A stretch of 64,000 bases of DNA from an uncultured Clostridia bacterium (GCA_947598205.1 CANQFB010000006.1:1-64000); one strand, 5' to 3'; shown: positions 37,767 through 47,805, counted from the first letter of the stretch. Notes: a model not told the origin generated them from the letters alone. A program made the numbers and translations.

Positions 37767-39572
37767 TTATTCCAGCACCGCCTTAATGCGGCGAATGCCT
37801 GCCGAGGAGGACTGCTCCTTCACAATGCGGAAATGTCCCAAGACGCCCGTGCTTTGGACATGGGGCCCGCCGCACATCTCCTTGGAGAAGTCGCCGATGG
37901 AGTACGTCTTGACGACTTCGCCGTATTTGCTGTCGAATACGCCCACGAACTGCTCCGCCCGCGCCTCTTCGAGGGACATCTCGCGGAAGACGACGGGGAT
38001 ATTTTCCTTGATCTTCTCGTTGACGAGCTCTTCGACAGCCTTGATCTCCTCCGCCGTCATGGCGCGCTCGAAGTTGAAATCGAAGCGCATGCGCTCGTCG
38101 GTGATGTTCGACCCCTTCTGGTTGCAGTCGGGAGAGAGGATCCTCTTTAATGCGGCGTTGAGAAGGTGGGTGGCGGTGTGGTACTTCACGGCCATCTCGC
38201 TATGGCTCTCGAGGCCGCCCTTGGCCTCGCCCTTCTGGATGACGCGGCTCTTTTCCTGATGCTCTTTGAAGGCCGCATCGAACCCCGCCGTGTCCACCGT
38301 GAGCCCTCGCTCTGCGGCGAGCTCCTCGGTGAGCTCCAAGGGGAACCCGTAGGTATCGTAGAGGCGGAAGGCCTGTTTCCCGCCGATGACGGTCTCCTCA
38401 ACATATGCGGGGTCCTGCCCCTTCATGAACGCATTCTTGCGGGCGATATTCTGTAAGCACTTTTCAAATTCCTTCATGCCCGTGACGAGGGTGGCCTCGA
38501 AGCGGTCGGCCTCCTTCTTGATCTCGTCGAGAATGTACCCTTCCTTCTCGAGAAGGAGGGGATAGGCCTCGCCGTAGACCTCGTGGATGAAGATCTTCGC
38601 AACGGCGCACATGGCCTCCGAAGAGATGTTCAGCTGGCGGCAGTAGCGGATGGCGCGGCGCATGATGCGGCGCAGGATATATCCCGCCCCCACGTTGGAG
38701 GGAAGGATGCCGTTTTTATCGCCGATGAGCATGACCGTCGTGCGGGTGTGGTCGGCGATGATGCGCATCGCCCTCTGCGGCTCGCCCCCTTCGTCGTAGG
38801 CCTTCCCCGAGAGCTTTTCGAGCTCTTGAATGACGGAAGAGAAGAGGTCGGTCTTGTAGCCGTCGGAAAGGCCGTTCAAAAAGAGCAACATGCGGTCGAA
38901 GCCGAAGCCCGTATCCACATTCTTGTTTTTCAGGGGCTCGTAGCCCGCCGCCGTCTTCTTATATTGCATATACACGTCGTTGCCGATCTCCACATAGTCG
39001 TCGGGGAAGACGGGGTTTGCGAGATTTCTGATGGGATAGAACCACTCGTTATCGGGGCCGCAGGGCGTGCCGACGGTGCCCTCGAGCTCCCACCAATTAT
39101 CCTCTTTGGGGAGATAGAAGACGTGCTCGGGCTTGACGCCGAGCCCGATGAGGAGGTTCGCCGTCTCCTCGTCGCGCGGGGCGGAGGCGTTGCCCTCGAA
39201 GACGGTGGTGCACAGCTTGTCCCGATCGAGCCCGAAAACTTTGGTGAGCAGTTCAAACGTCCACGCAGTCTTTTCCTTTTTGAAATAATCGCCGAGCGAC
39301 CAGTTCCCCATCATCTCGAAGAAGGTGAAGTGGGAGGCGTCGCCCACGCTGTCGATATCTACCGTGCGGACGCACCCCTGCACATTGCAGAGACGTTTCC
39401 CTTGGGCATGGGGGGCGCCGAGAAGGTAAGGCATGAGCGGTTGCATGCCCGCCACATTGAACATGACGCCCGTCGAACCGTCGCCGATGAGCGAGACCGC
39501 GCCAATGTCCGCATGCCCCTTGCTCTTGTAGAAATCCAGCCATTTTTGCCTTAATTCTTTTCCTGTGATCAT
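37767..39572 (-). CDS. alaS: Alanyl-tRNA synthetase lacking the usual long C-terminal (C-Ala/DHHA1) region
   Basis: MITGKELRQKWLDFYKSKGHADIGAVSLIGDGSTGVMFNVAGMQPL...; editing-domain HTATH and CGGPH present; ends shortly after. Confidence 0.9.
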   Translation of the reverse strand: MITGKELRQKWLDFYKSKGHADIGAVSLIGDGSTGVMFNVAGMQPLMPYLLGAPHAQGKRLCNVQGCVRTVDIDSVGDASHFTFFEMMGNWSLGDYFKKEKTAWTFELLTKVFGLDRDKLCTTVFEGNASAPRDEETANLLIGLGVKPEHVFYLPKEDNWWELEGTVGTPCGPDNEWFYPIRNLANPVFPDDYVEIGNDVYMQYKKTAAGYEPLKNKNVDTGFGFDRMLLFLNGLSDGYKTDLFSSVIQELEKLSGKAYDEGGEPQRAMRIIADHTRTTVMLIGDKNGILPSNVGAGYILRRIMRRAIRYCRQLNISSEAMCAVAKIFIHEVYGEAYPLLLEKEGYILDEIKKEADRFEATLVTGMKEFEKCLQNIARKNAFMKGQDPAYVEETVIGGKQAFRLYDTYGFPLELTEELAAERGLTVDTAGFDAAFKEHQEKSRVIQKGEAKGGLESHSEMAVKYHTATHLLNAALKRILSPDCNQKGSNITDERMRFDFNFERAMTAEEIKAVEELVNEKIKENIPVVFREMSLEEARAEQFVGVFDSKYGEVVKTYSIGDFSKEMCGGPHVQSTGVLGHFRIVKEQSSSAGIRRIKAVLE

Positions 39573-39617
39573 ATTCTTTGCTCCATTTTTTGGAATGTTG
39601 TTTGGTGTATGGGATGA

Positions 39618-39935
39618 CTTTTTGTTTTCATTTAGGGGATTCGCTCGGGGCTTCGCCCCTCGGAATGACATGCAGGGGACGGGCTTTGCCCAAGTGGGAT
39701 AATGTCATACCGAGCCGAAGGCGAGTGTATCCCCTCATACGTAAGTCCGATTTTTTGTTTTCATTTAGGAGATTCGCTCGGGGCTTCGCCCCTCGGAATG
39801 ACATGCAGGGGACGGGCTTTGCCCAAGTGGGGTACTGTCATACCGAGCCGAAGGCGAGTGTATCCCCTCATACGTAAGTCCGATTTTTTGTTTTCATTTA
39901 GGGGATTCGCTCGGGGCTTCGCCCCTCGGAATGAC
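39618..39935. repeat. Tandem array of an about 133-bp composite repeat (2+ copies)
   Basis: 'tttgttttcatttagg(g/a)gattcgctcggggcttcgcccctcggaatgacat' begins at about 39621, 39754 and 39887. Confidence 0.88.
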
Positions 39936-40012
39936 ATTATTAAAAGCCCAACCCTCATCAGTCACGCGGTGCGTGACAGCTTCCCCCTTGAGAAGGGGGA
40001 AGCCTTTCGTTC

Positions 40013-41401
40013 TTAAATCTTCGTCAATTCGTAGCCGTCTTTCGTGTCTTTGACGGCGTAGCCGAGGGATTTCAGGCGGTCGCGGAGTTCGTCGGAGCGG
40101 GCCCAATCTCTGGCGGCGCGGGCGGCCTTCCGCTCCTCGGCGAGCGCCCTCACCTCTTCGGGCGCATCCTCCCCCTTGGGGGCATACTGCGCGAGGTATT
40201 CCTTCGACTCTTTTTTGAAGAACCCCAAAAGGCCGTACGTCTCCTTGATCTGATTGACGATCTTCTTCGCCGCAGGGTCGTTTTCGGAAAGGAATTTCCC
40301 CGCCTCTTTGAAGTAGCCGAAAAGGTCTGCAAGGGCGAGCGCGGTGTTGAAATCATCCGACATGGCCGCGTTGAATTTCTCGTCGATCGCGGGCATGCCC
40401 CCCTTCTCTTCGGGGAAGGCCGCCTCGATCTTTTCGATGAGGGCATAGAACCGCACGAGGTGCGCCTCGGCTTCGGAAAAGAGATCGTCGGTGATATTGA
40501 GGTCGGCGCGGTAGTTGGAAGAGAGCAGGGCGAACTTGAGCGCCTCGTCGGAATACTTCGCGAGAATATCCTCCATGAGAAGGACGTTGCCGACCGACTT
40601 CGACATCTTCTGCCCGTTCACCTTGATGAGGCCGTTGTGCATCCAATAGTTGGCGAATTTTTTGCCCGTGAGCGCCTCGGACTGCGCGATCTCGTTCTCG
40701 TGATGGGGGAAGATGAGATCCCTGCCGCCGCCGTGGATGTCGATGCGGTCGCCGAATGCGGCGCGGTTCATGGCCGAACACTCGATGTGCCAGCCCGGCC
40801 TTCCTTTCCCCCAAGGGGAATCCCAGCATATCTCCCCTTCCTTGGCCGCCTTCCAGAGGGCGAAGTCGTAGGCATTCTTCTTGCACTCGTCGTTTTCGAC
40901 GCGCACACCGTCGAGCATGTCCTCTTTGCTCCTGCCCGAAAGCTGCCCGTAGGCGGGGTAGCTGTCGACGTCGAAATACACGTCTCCGTTGCCCCCTTCG
41001 TAGGCATGCCCCCCGCGGATGAGCTCTTGAATGAAGGAAATGATGTTTTGAATGTTCTCCGTCGCTTTGAGCCAAAGGGTGGGCTCATCGATGTGCGCCT
41101 TTGCCATGACGGCGTCGATCCTCTCGATCATCATCGCGGCGTACTTGTCGGCGGGAATGCCCGTCTCGCGGGACTTGGCGATGATCTTATCGTCTACGTC
41201 GGTATAGTTGCGGGCATAGGTGACCTCGTAACCGAGCTTTTCGAGAAACTTGCGGAAGACGTCGTAGACGAGGGCCTGAAAGCCGTGCCCGATGTGCGCC
41301 TCGCCCGAGACGGTGATCCCGCAGGCGTACATCTTCACCTTCCCCTCCTCGAGGGGCACAAATTCTTCCTTTCTTCTTGTAAGCGAATTATAGATCTTCA
41401 T
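40013..41401 (-). CDS. cysS: Cysteinyl-tRNA synthetase
   Basis: [39 protein letters not shown]...KMSKSVGNV. Confidence 0.95.
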   Translation of the reverse strand: MKIYNSLTRRKEEFVPLEEGKVKMYACGITVSGEAHIGHGFQALVYDVFRKFLEKLGYEVTYARNYTDVDDKIIAKSRETGIPADKYAAMMIERIDAVMAKAHIDEPTLWLKATENIQNIISFIQELIRGGHAYEGGNGDVYFDVDSYPAYGQLSGRSKEDMLDGVRVENDECKKNAYDFALWKAAKEGEICWDSPWGKGRPGWHIECSAMNRAAFGDRIDIHGGGRDLIFPHHENEIAQSEALTGKKFANYWMHNGLIKVNGQKMSKSVGNVLLMEDILAKYSDEALKFALLSSNYRADLNITDDLFSEAEAHLVRFYALIEKIEAAFPEEKGGMPAIDEKFNAAMSDDFNTALALADLFGYFKEAGKFLSENDPAAKKIVNQIKETYGLLGFFKKESKEYLAQYAPKGEDAPEEVRALAEERKAARAARDWARSDELRDRLKSLGYAVKDTKDGYELTKI

Positions 41402-41601
41402 ATTCATTGCTTCCTTTTGGTTGAATGCGTCTTGTCGCCCCTGAAAGGGGAGATGTCGCGCAAGCGACAGAGTGGTTAAGAACCCTTTCCCCCGCTGCGC
41501 GGGTACTTTCCCTAAAGGGACAGCGAGGTTCAACCCCCATCAGTCACCTGCGGTGACAGCTTCCCCCTTATAAAGGGGTAAGCCTTTCGGTCATGGCATG
41601 G

Positions 41602-42246
41602 TCATTTCTCGTCGGGATGGTGCAAAGCGCGTACTTCCTCTTCGAGGGCGAACACGCGCTCGCGGAGGGCGCAGAGTTCCTTTAAGACGGGGTCCTCCTT
41701 TTCGGGGAGGAAGTTCTGCGTCTTTTCGCCGTTGATCCTGACGACGCGCCCCGGTACGCCGACGACCGTCGCATAGGGCGGAACTTCTTTGAGAACCACC
41801 GCACCCGCGCCGATGCGGGCCCCTTCGCCCACCGTAAACCCGCCGAGGACCTTCGCCCCGCACGAGATGACGGCGTTCTTTTTCACCGTCGGGTGACGCT
41901 TACCCTTTTCCTTGCCCGTGCCGCCGAGCGTCACCCCCTGATAGATGACGACGCCCTCTTCCACTTCGGCCGTCTCGCCGATGACGACGCCCGCGCCGTG
42001 GTCGATGAATACGCCCGCCGCGATCTTGGCGGCGGGATGGATCTCGATGCCCGTCTTTTTCCTTCCCAGCTCCGACACCCAGCGCGCGAGAAACTTCAAA
42101 TTCCACTTCCAAAGAAAGGCGGCGCGGCGATGCCAGATGAGGGCGCGCACCCCGGGATATGTCCGCCAGATCTCGAAGGAATTCCTTGCGGAGGGATCGT
42201 TTTTCTTGACGGCGGCGATGTCTTTTTTGAGTTTTTTGAAAAACAT
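41602..42246 (-). CDS. cysE: Serine O-acetyltransferase
   Basis: MFFKKLKKDIAAVKKNDPSARNSFEIWRTYPGVRALIWHRRAAFLW...GIEIHPAAKIAAGVFIDHGAGVVIGETAEV. Confidence 0.93.
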   Translation of the reverse strand: MFFKKLKKDIAAVKKNDPSARNSFEIWRTYPGVRALIWHRRAAFLWKWNLKFLARWVSELGRKKTGIEIHPAAKIAAGVFIDHGAGVVIGETAEVEEGVVIYQGVTLGGTGKEKGKRHPTVKKNAVISCGAKVLGGFTVGEGARIGAGAVVLKEVPPYATVVGVPGRVVRINGEKTQNFLPEKEDPVLKELCALRERVFALEEEVRALHHPDEK

Positions 42247-42393
42247 GGCGTGTTATATTATCGTATGCGCGGGCGCGCAACGCGCGCGGACGCTCTTTGC
42301 CATAATTTTAGCATTTGCCATGTAAAAATGCAACCGATTTCAATCGTCGAATGGAGAATGGAAAATTGAAATTGTAGAATTGCGCTTCCCACA

Positions 42394-42426
42394 AAAAAAT
42401 CCGCCCCGAAGGGCGGATCTCTTTTG
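42394..42426. terminator. Intrinsic terminator
   Basis: aaaaaaatccgccccgaagggcggatctctttt. Confidence 0.75.
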
Positions 42427-42434
42427 CTTTCCGA

Positions 42435-43601
42435 TTATTTCCCGAGCAACTTGTTGCGGACGATGATGCCCGCAGAAGCGAGGAAGGAGAAGACCATGAT
42501 GACGATGGGAAGCGCGCCGTTTACCGTTGCGTGCACTTCCTTGCCGTAGAGGTAGGTCACCACGACGAGGATCAGGCCGAAGATGAAGCTCGCGATCGTA
42601 TATCCGAGGCCGCTCTTTTGGTTCTCCTTGCCGTTGACGTGATCGAGCGTCTTGAGGAACATCAGCTGGATGAGCGATACGCCGAGGGAAATCAGCACGA
42701 TCGTGGAGAACCAGCCGAGAGCGGTGTAAACATACGCCGCCGCCCTGCCCGTCGAACCGCCTTGGAGGATGGAAGGCAGGAACTGCTGGAAGAAGTTGCC
42801 GCTTTCGCCGTCGAGCTTGAGAACGGGGCCCGCCGCAAGCGCCGCGATGATGACGCCGACTACGAGAACGAGAAGGTTCGCACCGAAGCGAAGGAGCTTC
42901 TTAAGGCCGAAGTTCTCTTTGAGGTTGCCCACAAAGTGAAACACGATATTCGCGCCGATGAGGATCGCGCCGAGGCAGAACGCCGCGAGCGCGGCCGCGT
43001 TGAGGGCGATGCCTGTGCCCACCTTGAAGGAGAGCATCAAAAGTTCGATGGAGGCAAAGGTGCAGTACATCTTGATGGCGGTTTTGTTGACGCCGTGGTA
43101 ATCGGTGCCCTTCATTGCCTTGACAAACTTCACGATGCCGATGATGAAGTACACGAGGAGCGTGATGATGCCGACGAAGGCAAGAATTGCGGAGAACAGA
43201 TTGCCGATCGCGCTGGAGAGACCGTCTCTACCGCTACTAAGCGCTTCGATGAGACCTTTCCAGAACCCTGCCGGGCTGAAGAAGTCGATCGTCGTAAGGC
43301 TACTCATTTCCACGCCCGCGACCTTTATACATGTACCGCTGCCGAAGAAGAGGCCGAAGAGGAGCACGATCGCAACAAAGGAGCAGATCGCGCCGACAAG
43401 ATACATAATCTTTTTGAATCCCGTGGGGGCGGGTTCGGCGGGCTCGGCGGGCTGTTGGACGGTCTGTTGGATGATGATCGTCTGTGTAGGCTGGACGGGC
43501 TGTTGAGGTTGGACGGGCGTCTCGTCGTTCAAAGGCTTGCCGCAATTGGAGCAAAAGGCCGCGCCGTCTTCGTTCTGCGTACCGCAGTGTTTGCAAAACA
43601 T
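42435..43601 (-). CDS. Zinc-ribbon domain multi-TM membrane protein
   Basis: MFCKHCGTQNEDGAAFCSNCGKPL plus several TM segments. Confidence 0.85.
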   Translation of the reverse strand: MFCKHCGTQNEDGAAFCSNCGKPLNDETPVQPQQPVQPTQTIIIQQTVQQPAEPAEPAPTGFKKIMYLVGAICSFVAIVLLFGLFFGSGTCIKVAGVEMSSLTTIDFFSPAGFWKGLIEALSSGRDGLSSAIGNLFSAILAFVGIITLLVYFIIGIVKFVKAMKGTDYHGVNKTAIKMYCTFASIELLMLSFKVGTGIALNAAALAAFCLGAILIGANIVFHFVGNLKENFGLKKLLRFGANLLVLVVGVIIAALAAGPVLKLDGESGNFFQQFLPSILQGGSTGRAAAYVYTALGWFSTIVLISLGVSLIQLMFLKTLDHVNGKENQKSGLGYTIASFIFGLILVVVTYLYGKEVHATVNGALPIVIMVFSFLASAGIIVRNKLLGK

Positions 43602-43662
43602 AGTTACTTTTCTCCTTTTTTCTATTTCATATCCCCTATTAAATATAGATATGATTTCCCCA

Positions 43663-43692
43663 AATATACCCCCCCCCGTATGGGTTTGTCAA
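43663..43692 (-). promoter_or_regulatory. Promoter with G9 homopolymer in the -35/-10 spacer
   Basis: Minus strand: TTGACA-AACCCATACGGGGGGGGG-TATATT (18-bp spacer) upstream of the 42435-43601 gene. Confidence 0.75.
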
Positions 43693-43820
43693 GCGATTTT
43701 TATGCAGAAGGAAAAAATTTATTATGCAACGGCACGAAAAGCGCGAGAAGAGGCAGGTCCTCATTCCGCTCTTCGGTAAAACAAAAAACGGCGCAGAGCG
43801 CCGTTTCGGATCTTTCCGTC

Positions 43821-44603
43821 TTATGAAGTTTTTCCCGCGGGCCGACCTCTATAAGCCCTTATCGCGCGCACGAGCAAGATCGTCTCGCCCAACAAGATGA
43901 GGACGATGGAGATGATCTGCGCGGGAGAGAGCGGGAGGCCGAACAGCCCGCCGCGGTCGTCCGCACGGAAACACTCGATGATAAACCGCGCAACGCCGTA
44001 TAATATAAGGTATAGCGGGAAGGCGTTCTTCTTTCCGAAAAAGAAGAGGATCGCGAAGATGAGAAGGAGCGCGGCCGCCTCATAGAGCTGGGTGGGGTGA
44101 ATGGCCACGGGGCCGCCATAGAATTCGTAGGGCGCAGAGCCCTCGGGAAAGACGACGCCGAAGGGTCCGTTCGTGGGTGCGCCGAAACAACATCCCCCGA
44201 AATAGCACCCGATCCTGCCGAAGAAATGCCCTGCGGGAATCGCGACGGCGAGGTCGCAGAGCCGCTCATAGACGGAGACCGTCCGCCTTCTCCAAAAAAG
44301 AAGAAGAATGGGCCACAGGGCGAGCGCGCACAAAAGCCCGCCGTAAAACGTCGCCCCGCCGAATATGAACTTGCCGCCGTTTTCCGCCATCTTGAAGAGC
44401 GAATCAAAAACCATGGCGGCGGGCAAAGCCGCCGCCATAGCGATTCCAAGCATACCGATTGCATAACCGTTTTCCGCACCCCTCTTTCTGTGACGGAAGT
44501 ATGTAAGACCGACAAAGATGCCGATGCACACCGCCGCTCCCACGATCATAAAGATCGGGTAAAAGTAAAAGGTGTATCCGGATACGGTAAAGGATGGGTA
44601 CAT
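43821..44603 (-). CDS. lgt: Prolipoprotein diacylglyceryl transferase
   Basis: ALAVAIPAGHFFGRIGCYFGGCCFGAPTNGPFGVVFP...HPTQLYEA. Confidence 0.93.
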   Translation of the reverse strand: MYPSFTVSGYTFYFYPIFMIVGAAVCIGIFVGLTYFRHRKRGAENGYAIGMLGIAMAAALPAAMVFDSLFKMAENGGKFIFGGATFYGGLLCALALWPILLLFWRRRTVSVYERLCDLAVAIPAGHFFGRIGCYFGGCCFGAPTNGPFGVVFPEGSAPYEFYGGPVAIHPTQLYEAAALLLIFAILFFFGKKNAFPLYLILYGVARFIIECFRADDRGGLFGLPLSPAQIISIVLILLGETILLVRAIRAYRGRPAGKTS

Positions 44604-44618
44604 GACTTCAGTTCAAAC

Positions 44619-45149
44619 TCAGTCCTTCTTGGGTTTGAGGAAGGAAAGGCCGAACGCAACGCCGAAGAGGATAAGGGCAAAGATCGTCCAAATGCTGAAG
44701 AGGGCGATAAAGCCGATATCAACGACCTGTGCGATGAGGCTACCGAGCTGGCAAGCAAAGCCGACGCCCGTGCAGACGATGCCGGGGATACGGTTGAATT
44801 TGAATGCCTGAGCCGCGCCTGCGATGCCGACGATCGCGCCGCCGATGCCGAGGATGGCGATCACAACGAGACGGATCGTGACTTCGGAGCTGGGAAGGTT
44901 GATAGCATCCGCACAGCTCTTCATCGCCGAGAAGATGAGTACCCAGATAAACGAGCCGATGACGGCGAGGATGAACCCGATGATGCCGCAGGCAAGGGCT
45001 CCGCCGTTTTTCTTCGGCTTAGGTTGGACGGTCTGTTGGATGATGACCGTCTGGCTCTGCGCGGGCTGAGCCGCGTCGAGGGGCTGACCACACTTGGAAC
45101 AGAATTTCGTTCCGTCGGGGTTCTGCGTTCCGCAATTCTTGCAAAACAT
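44619..45149 (-). CDS. Zinc-ribbon domain membrane protein (paralogous N-terminus to 42435-43601)
   Basis: MFCKNCGTQNPDGTKFCSKCGQPLDAAQPAQSQTVIIQQTVQPKPKK plus TM segments. Confidence 0.85.
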   Translation of the reverse strand: MFCKNCGTQNPDGTKFCSKCGQPLDAAQPAQSQTVIIQQTVQPKPKKNGGALACGIIGFILAVIGSFIWVLIFSAMKSCADAINLPSSEVTIRLVVIAILGIGGAIVGIAGAAQAFKFNRIPGIVCTGVGFACQLGSLIAQVVDIGFIALFSIWTIFALILFGVAFGLSFLKPKKD

Positions 45150-45219
45150 AGTTACATCACTCCTTTAGTTTTTTTTCATATTCTCCCGACTCTCTCGAAA
45201 CGGGGCTATGATTTCCCCC

Positions 45220-45249
45220 ATTATACCCCCCCCCGTATGCAATTGTCAA
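45220..45249 (-). promoter_or_regulatory. Promoter with G9 homopolymer in the -35/-10 spacer
   Basis: Minus strand: TTGACA-ATTGCATACGGGGGGGGG-TATAAT (18-bp spacer) upstream of the 44619-45149 gene. Confidence 0.8.
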
Positions 45250-45439
45250 GCGGTTTTATGAAAAAATAAACAAATCGAATCATTTTGTTGAAAAAATCTA
45301 CGAAATCCTTACCTTTTTGGGGAATTCTCCCGTTAGCATTACCTTATTCTTGCCCCCTCCCGCGGAGGGGGTAGGGGTGGGTACGCCTATCGCCACCCTT
45401 TTTCTCGCTGTCCCTGTAAGGGGAAAACCCCGACCGCCC

Positions 45440-46380
45440 CGCCACTTGCTGTCCCTTTTAGGGTCGCAAAACGCAGTTCTGCACATCGGCACAGTGTGCC
45501 GTGTGCCGCGTTTTGCGGTGAGTGAGCGCATCGGAAGGCGAGAGGATCCCCTTCATGAAAACAGTGAAATTGGAAAACAGCATGCCATTCTGATTTCGTC
45601 ATGCTGAACGTAGTTGAAGCATCACCTTATTTTATACTGCGGTGATGTTTCGACAAGGGGGGCGCGTCATACCGAGCCCGCGGAGCGGGTGAGTGTATCC
45701 CCTCATACGAAGTCCGTGTTTTCATTAAGGGGATTCACTACTTCGCCTACGGCTCGTGCCGCCCTTTGACGACAATCAGAACGTGCGGGCGGGGCGGGCT
45801 TCGCCCTCGGAATGACACGGCACACGGAGCATGCCATTCTGATTTCGTCATGCTGAACGCAGTTGAAGCATCACCTTATTTTATATTGCGGTGATGTTTC
45901 GACAGGCTCAACATGACGTTATTAAAACCCCTCTGTCACTAAAGTGACATCTCCCCTTACAGGGGCGACAAGAGTGAAACAGGGCGCGACATCTCCCCTT
46001 TCAGGGGCGACAAGGGGGGCGCGTCATACCGAGCCCGCGGAGCGGGTGAGTGTATCCCCTCATACGAAGTCCGTGTTTTCATTAAGGGGATTCACTACTT
46101 CGCCTACGGCTCGTGCCGCCCTTTGACGACAATCAGAACGTGCGGGCGGGGCGGGCTTCGCCCTCGGAATGACACGGCACACGGAGCATGCCATTCTGAT
46201 TTCGTCATGCTGAACGCAGTTGAAGCATCACCTTATTTTATATTGCGGTGATGTTTCGACAGGCTCAACATGACGTTATTAAAACCCCTCTGTCACTAAA
46301 GTGACATCTCCCCTTGCAGGGGCGACAAGAGTGAAACAGGGCGCGACATCTCCCCTTTCAGGGGCGACAAGGGGGGCGGG
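45440..46380. repeat. Nested palindromic repeat array with an about 357-bp unit repeated in tandem
   Basis: gcgtcataccgagcccgcggagcgggtgagtgtatcccctcatacgaagtccg begins at 45664 and 46021; intervening DNA nearly identical. Confidence 0.9.
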
Positions 46381-46517
46381 AATGTTTGAAAATTTCGTTC
46401 GTTTTGTTCAACAAAGTAGAAGTCACAAAAATTTTTTGTATTTTTTTGCAGAACGCTTGTATTTTTTTCAAAAGTATGTTAAAATCTTTCACGGAATAAT
46501 AATTTTGGAGGAAATTG

Positions 46518-47276
46518 ATGAAACGTGACCGCATCGAAGAGATCGCCGAACTTTTGGATAAGCGCGGCAAGCTCACTTTGGAACAACTCGACGACTACTT
46601 CCCCCATGTCTCACAAATGACGCTTCGGCGCGACCTCTTCCAATTGGAACAGGAAGGCCGCATCATCCGCGTTCGGGGCGGAGCGATGTCCGTCAAAGAA
46701 GTACAAAAGGTCTCGGGGGAGCCTTACACCAAGAAGACGGCCATTCAGATGGACGCAAAGATCAGGATCGCGCAGAAGGCCGCGCACCTCATCGACGAGA
46801 ACACCTCTCTCTTTATCGACGGGGGAACTACGGCGATGTATCTCGCGAAAGAGATGCCCGATATCAACGTGCATATCTTCACGAACGGCCTCGCCGTCGC
46901 CATCGAACTTGCACAGAAGAAAAACGTTCACCTCACCATTTTGGGCGGACAGGTGCTCAAAGATAACCTTTCCACCGCCTCGCCCGTCGCGCGTTCCTAT
47001 TTCGATAATACCAATTTCGAGCTGGCAATCATCTCGGCCGCGGCGTTCACGCCCGAAAACGGGTTCTCCTGCGGTTCGCAGATCGAGGCAGATCTGCTCA
47101 AACTCACCCGCAAGAAGGCCAAGGCGTTGTATATGATGCTCGATAGTTCCAAGATCGGCAAGATCATGCCCTACACCTTTGCGCGCCTCGAGGACATCGA
47201 CGTGCTCATCACCGACGATAACTTCCCGAACGACCTCAAGGATAAATTCACGAACAGGAATATCGTCGTCATGTAA
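46518..47276 (+). CDS. DeoR/GlpR family transcriptional regulator
   Basis: MKRDRIEEIAELLDKRGKLTLEQLDDYFPHVSQMTLRRDLFQLEQEGRIIRVRGGAMS...LFIDGGTTAMYLA. Confidence 0.92.
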   Translation: MKRDRIEEIAELLDKRGKLTLEQLDDYFPHVSQMTLRRDLFQLEQEGRIIRVRGGAMSVKEVQKVSGEPYTKKTAIQMDAKIRIAQKAAHLIDENTSLFIDGGTTAMYLAKEMPDINVHIFTNGLAVAIELAQKKNVHLTILGGQVLKDNLSTASPVARSYFDNTNFELAIISAAAFTPENGFSCGSQIEADLLKLTRKKAKALYMMLDSSKIGKIMPYTFARLEDIDVLITDDNFPNDLKDKFTNRNIVVM

Positions 47277-47289
47277 TTGAATGCGGATA

Positions 47290-47323
47290 TGGAAACAGCT
47301 CCCTCGGGGAGCTGTTTTTTGAT
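47290..47323 (+). terminator. Intrinsic terminator
   Basis: aaacagctccctcggggagctgttttttg. Confidence 0.8.
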
Positions 47324-47339
47324 GGGAAGGCGCCGCTCG

Positions 47340-47800
47340 CATTCTGATTTCGTCATGCTGAACGTAGTTGAAGCATCACCTTATTTTATAATGCGGTGAT
47401 GTTTCGACAGGCTCAACATGACGTTATTAAAACCCCTCTGTCGCTCGCGAAGCTCGCGACATCTCCCCTTTCAGGGGCGACAAGGGGGGCGCGTCATACC
47501 GAGCCCGCGGAGCGGGTGAGTGTATCCCCTCATACGAAGTCCGTGTTTTCATTAAGGGGATTCACTACTTCGCCTACGGCTCGTGCCGCCCTTTGACGAC
47601 AATCAGAACGTGCGGGCGGGGCGGGCTTCGCCCTCGGAATGAGGAAAAGGAGAAAAGCGCCTCCGTGGGAGGAGCTGTCACGCGTGAGCGTGACTGAGGT
47701 GGGGCGTGTTTAGAATTTGTACCCACCCCCTACCCCCTCCGAACGGGAGGGGGCGTCGAACTTCGTAATTCGGGATTCTTCGGCTTTGCCTCAGAATGAC
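47340..47800. repeat. Third dispersed copy of the 45.6-46.4 kb composite repeat plus other modules
   Basis: cattctgatttcgtcatgctgaacgtagttgaagcatcacc...; ggggggcgcgtcataccgagcccgcggagcgggtgag... Confidence 0.88.
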
Positions 47801-47805
47801 ACGGC

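Noticed and set aside
39578-40016. ORFs with repeated CFHLGDSLGASPLGMTCRGRALPKW peptides
   Set aside because: Translation of the 133-bp tandem palindromic repeat; not a repeat protein.
42531-43826. 431-aa plus-strand ORF
   Set aside because: Antisense to the zinc-ribbon membrane-protein gene and running through its promoter.
45660-46380. Possible CRISPR array
   Set aside because: The repeated units are hundreds of bp, composite and palindromic, with no short repeat/unique spacer periodicity and no cas genes.
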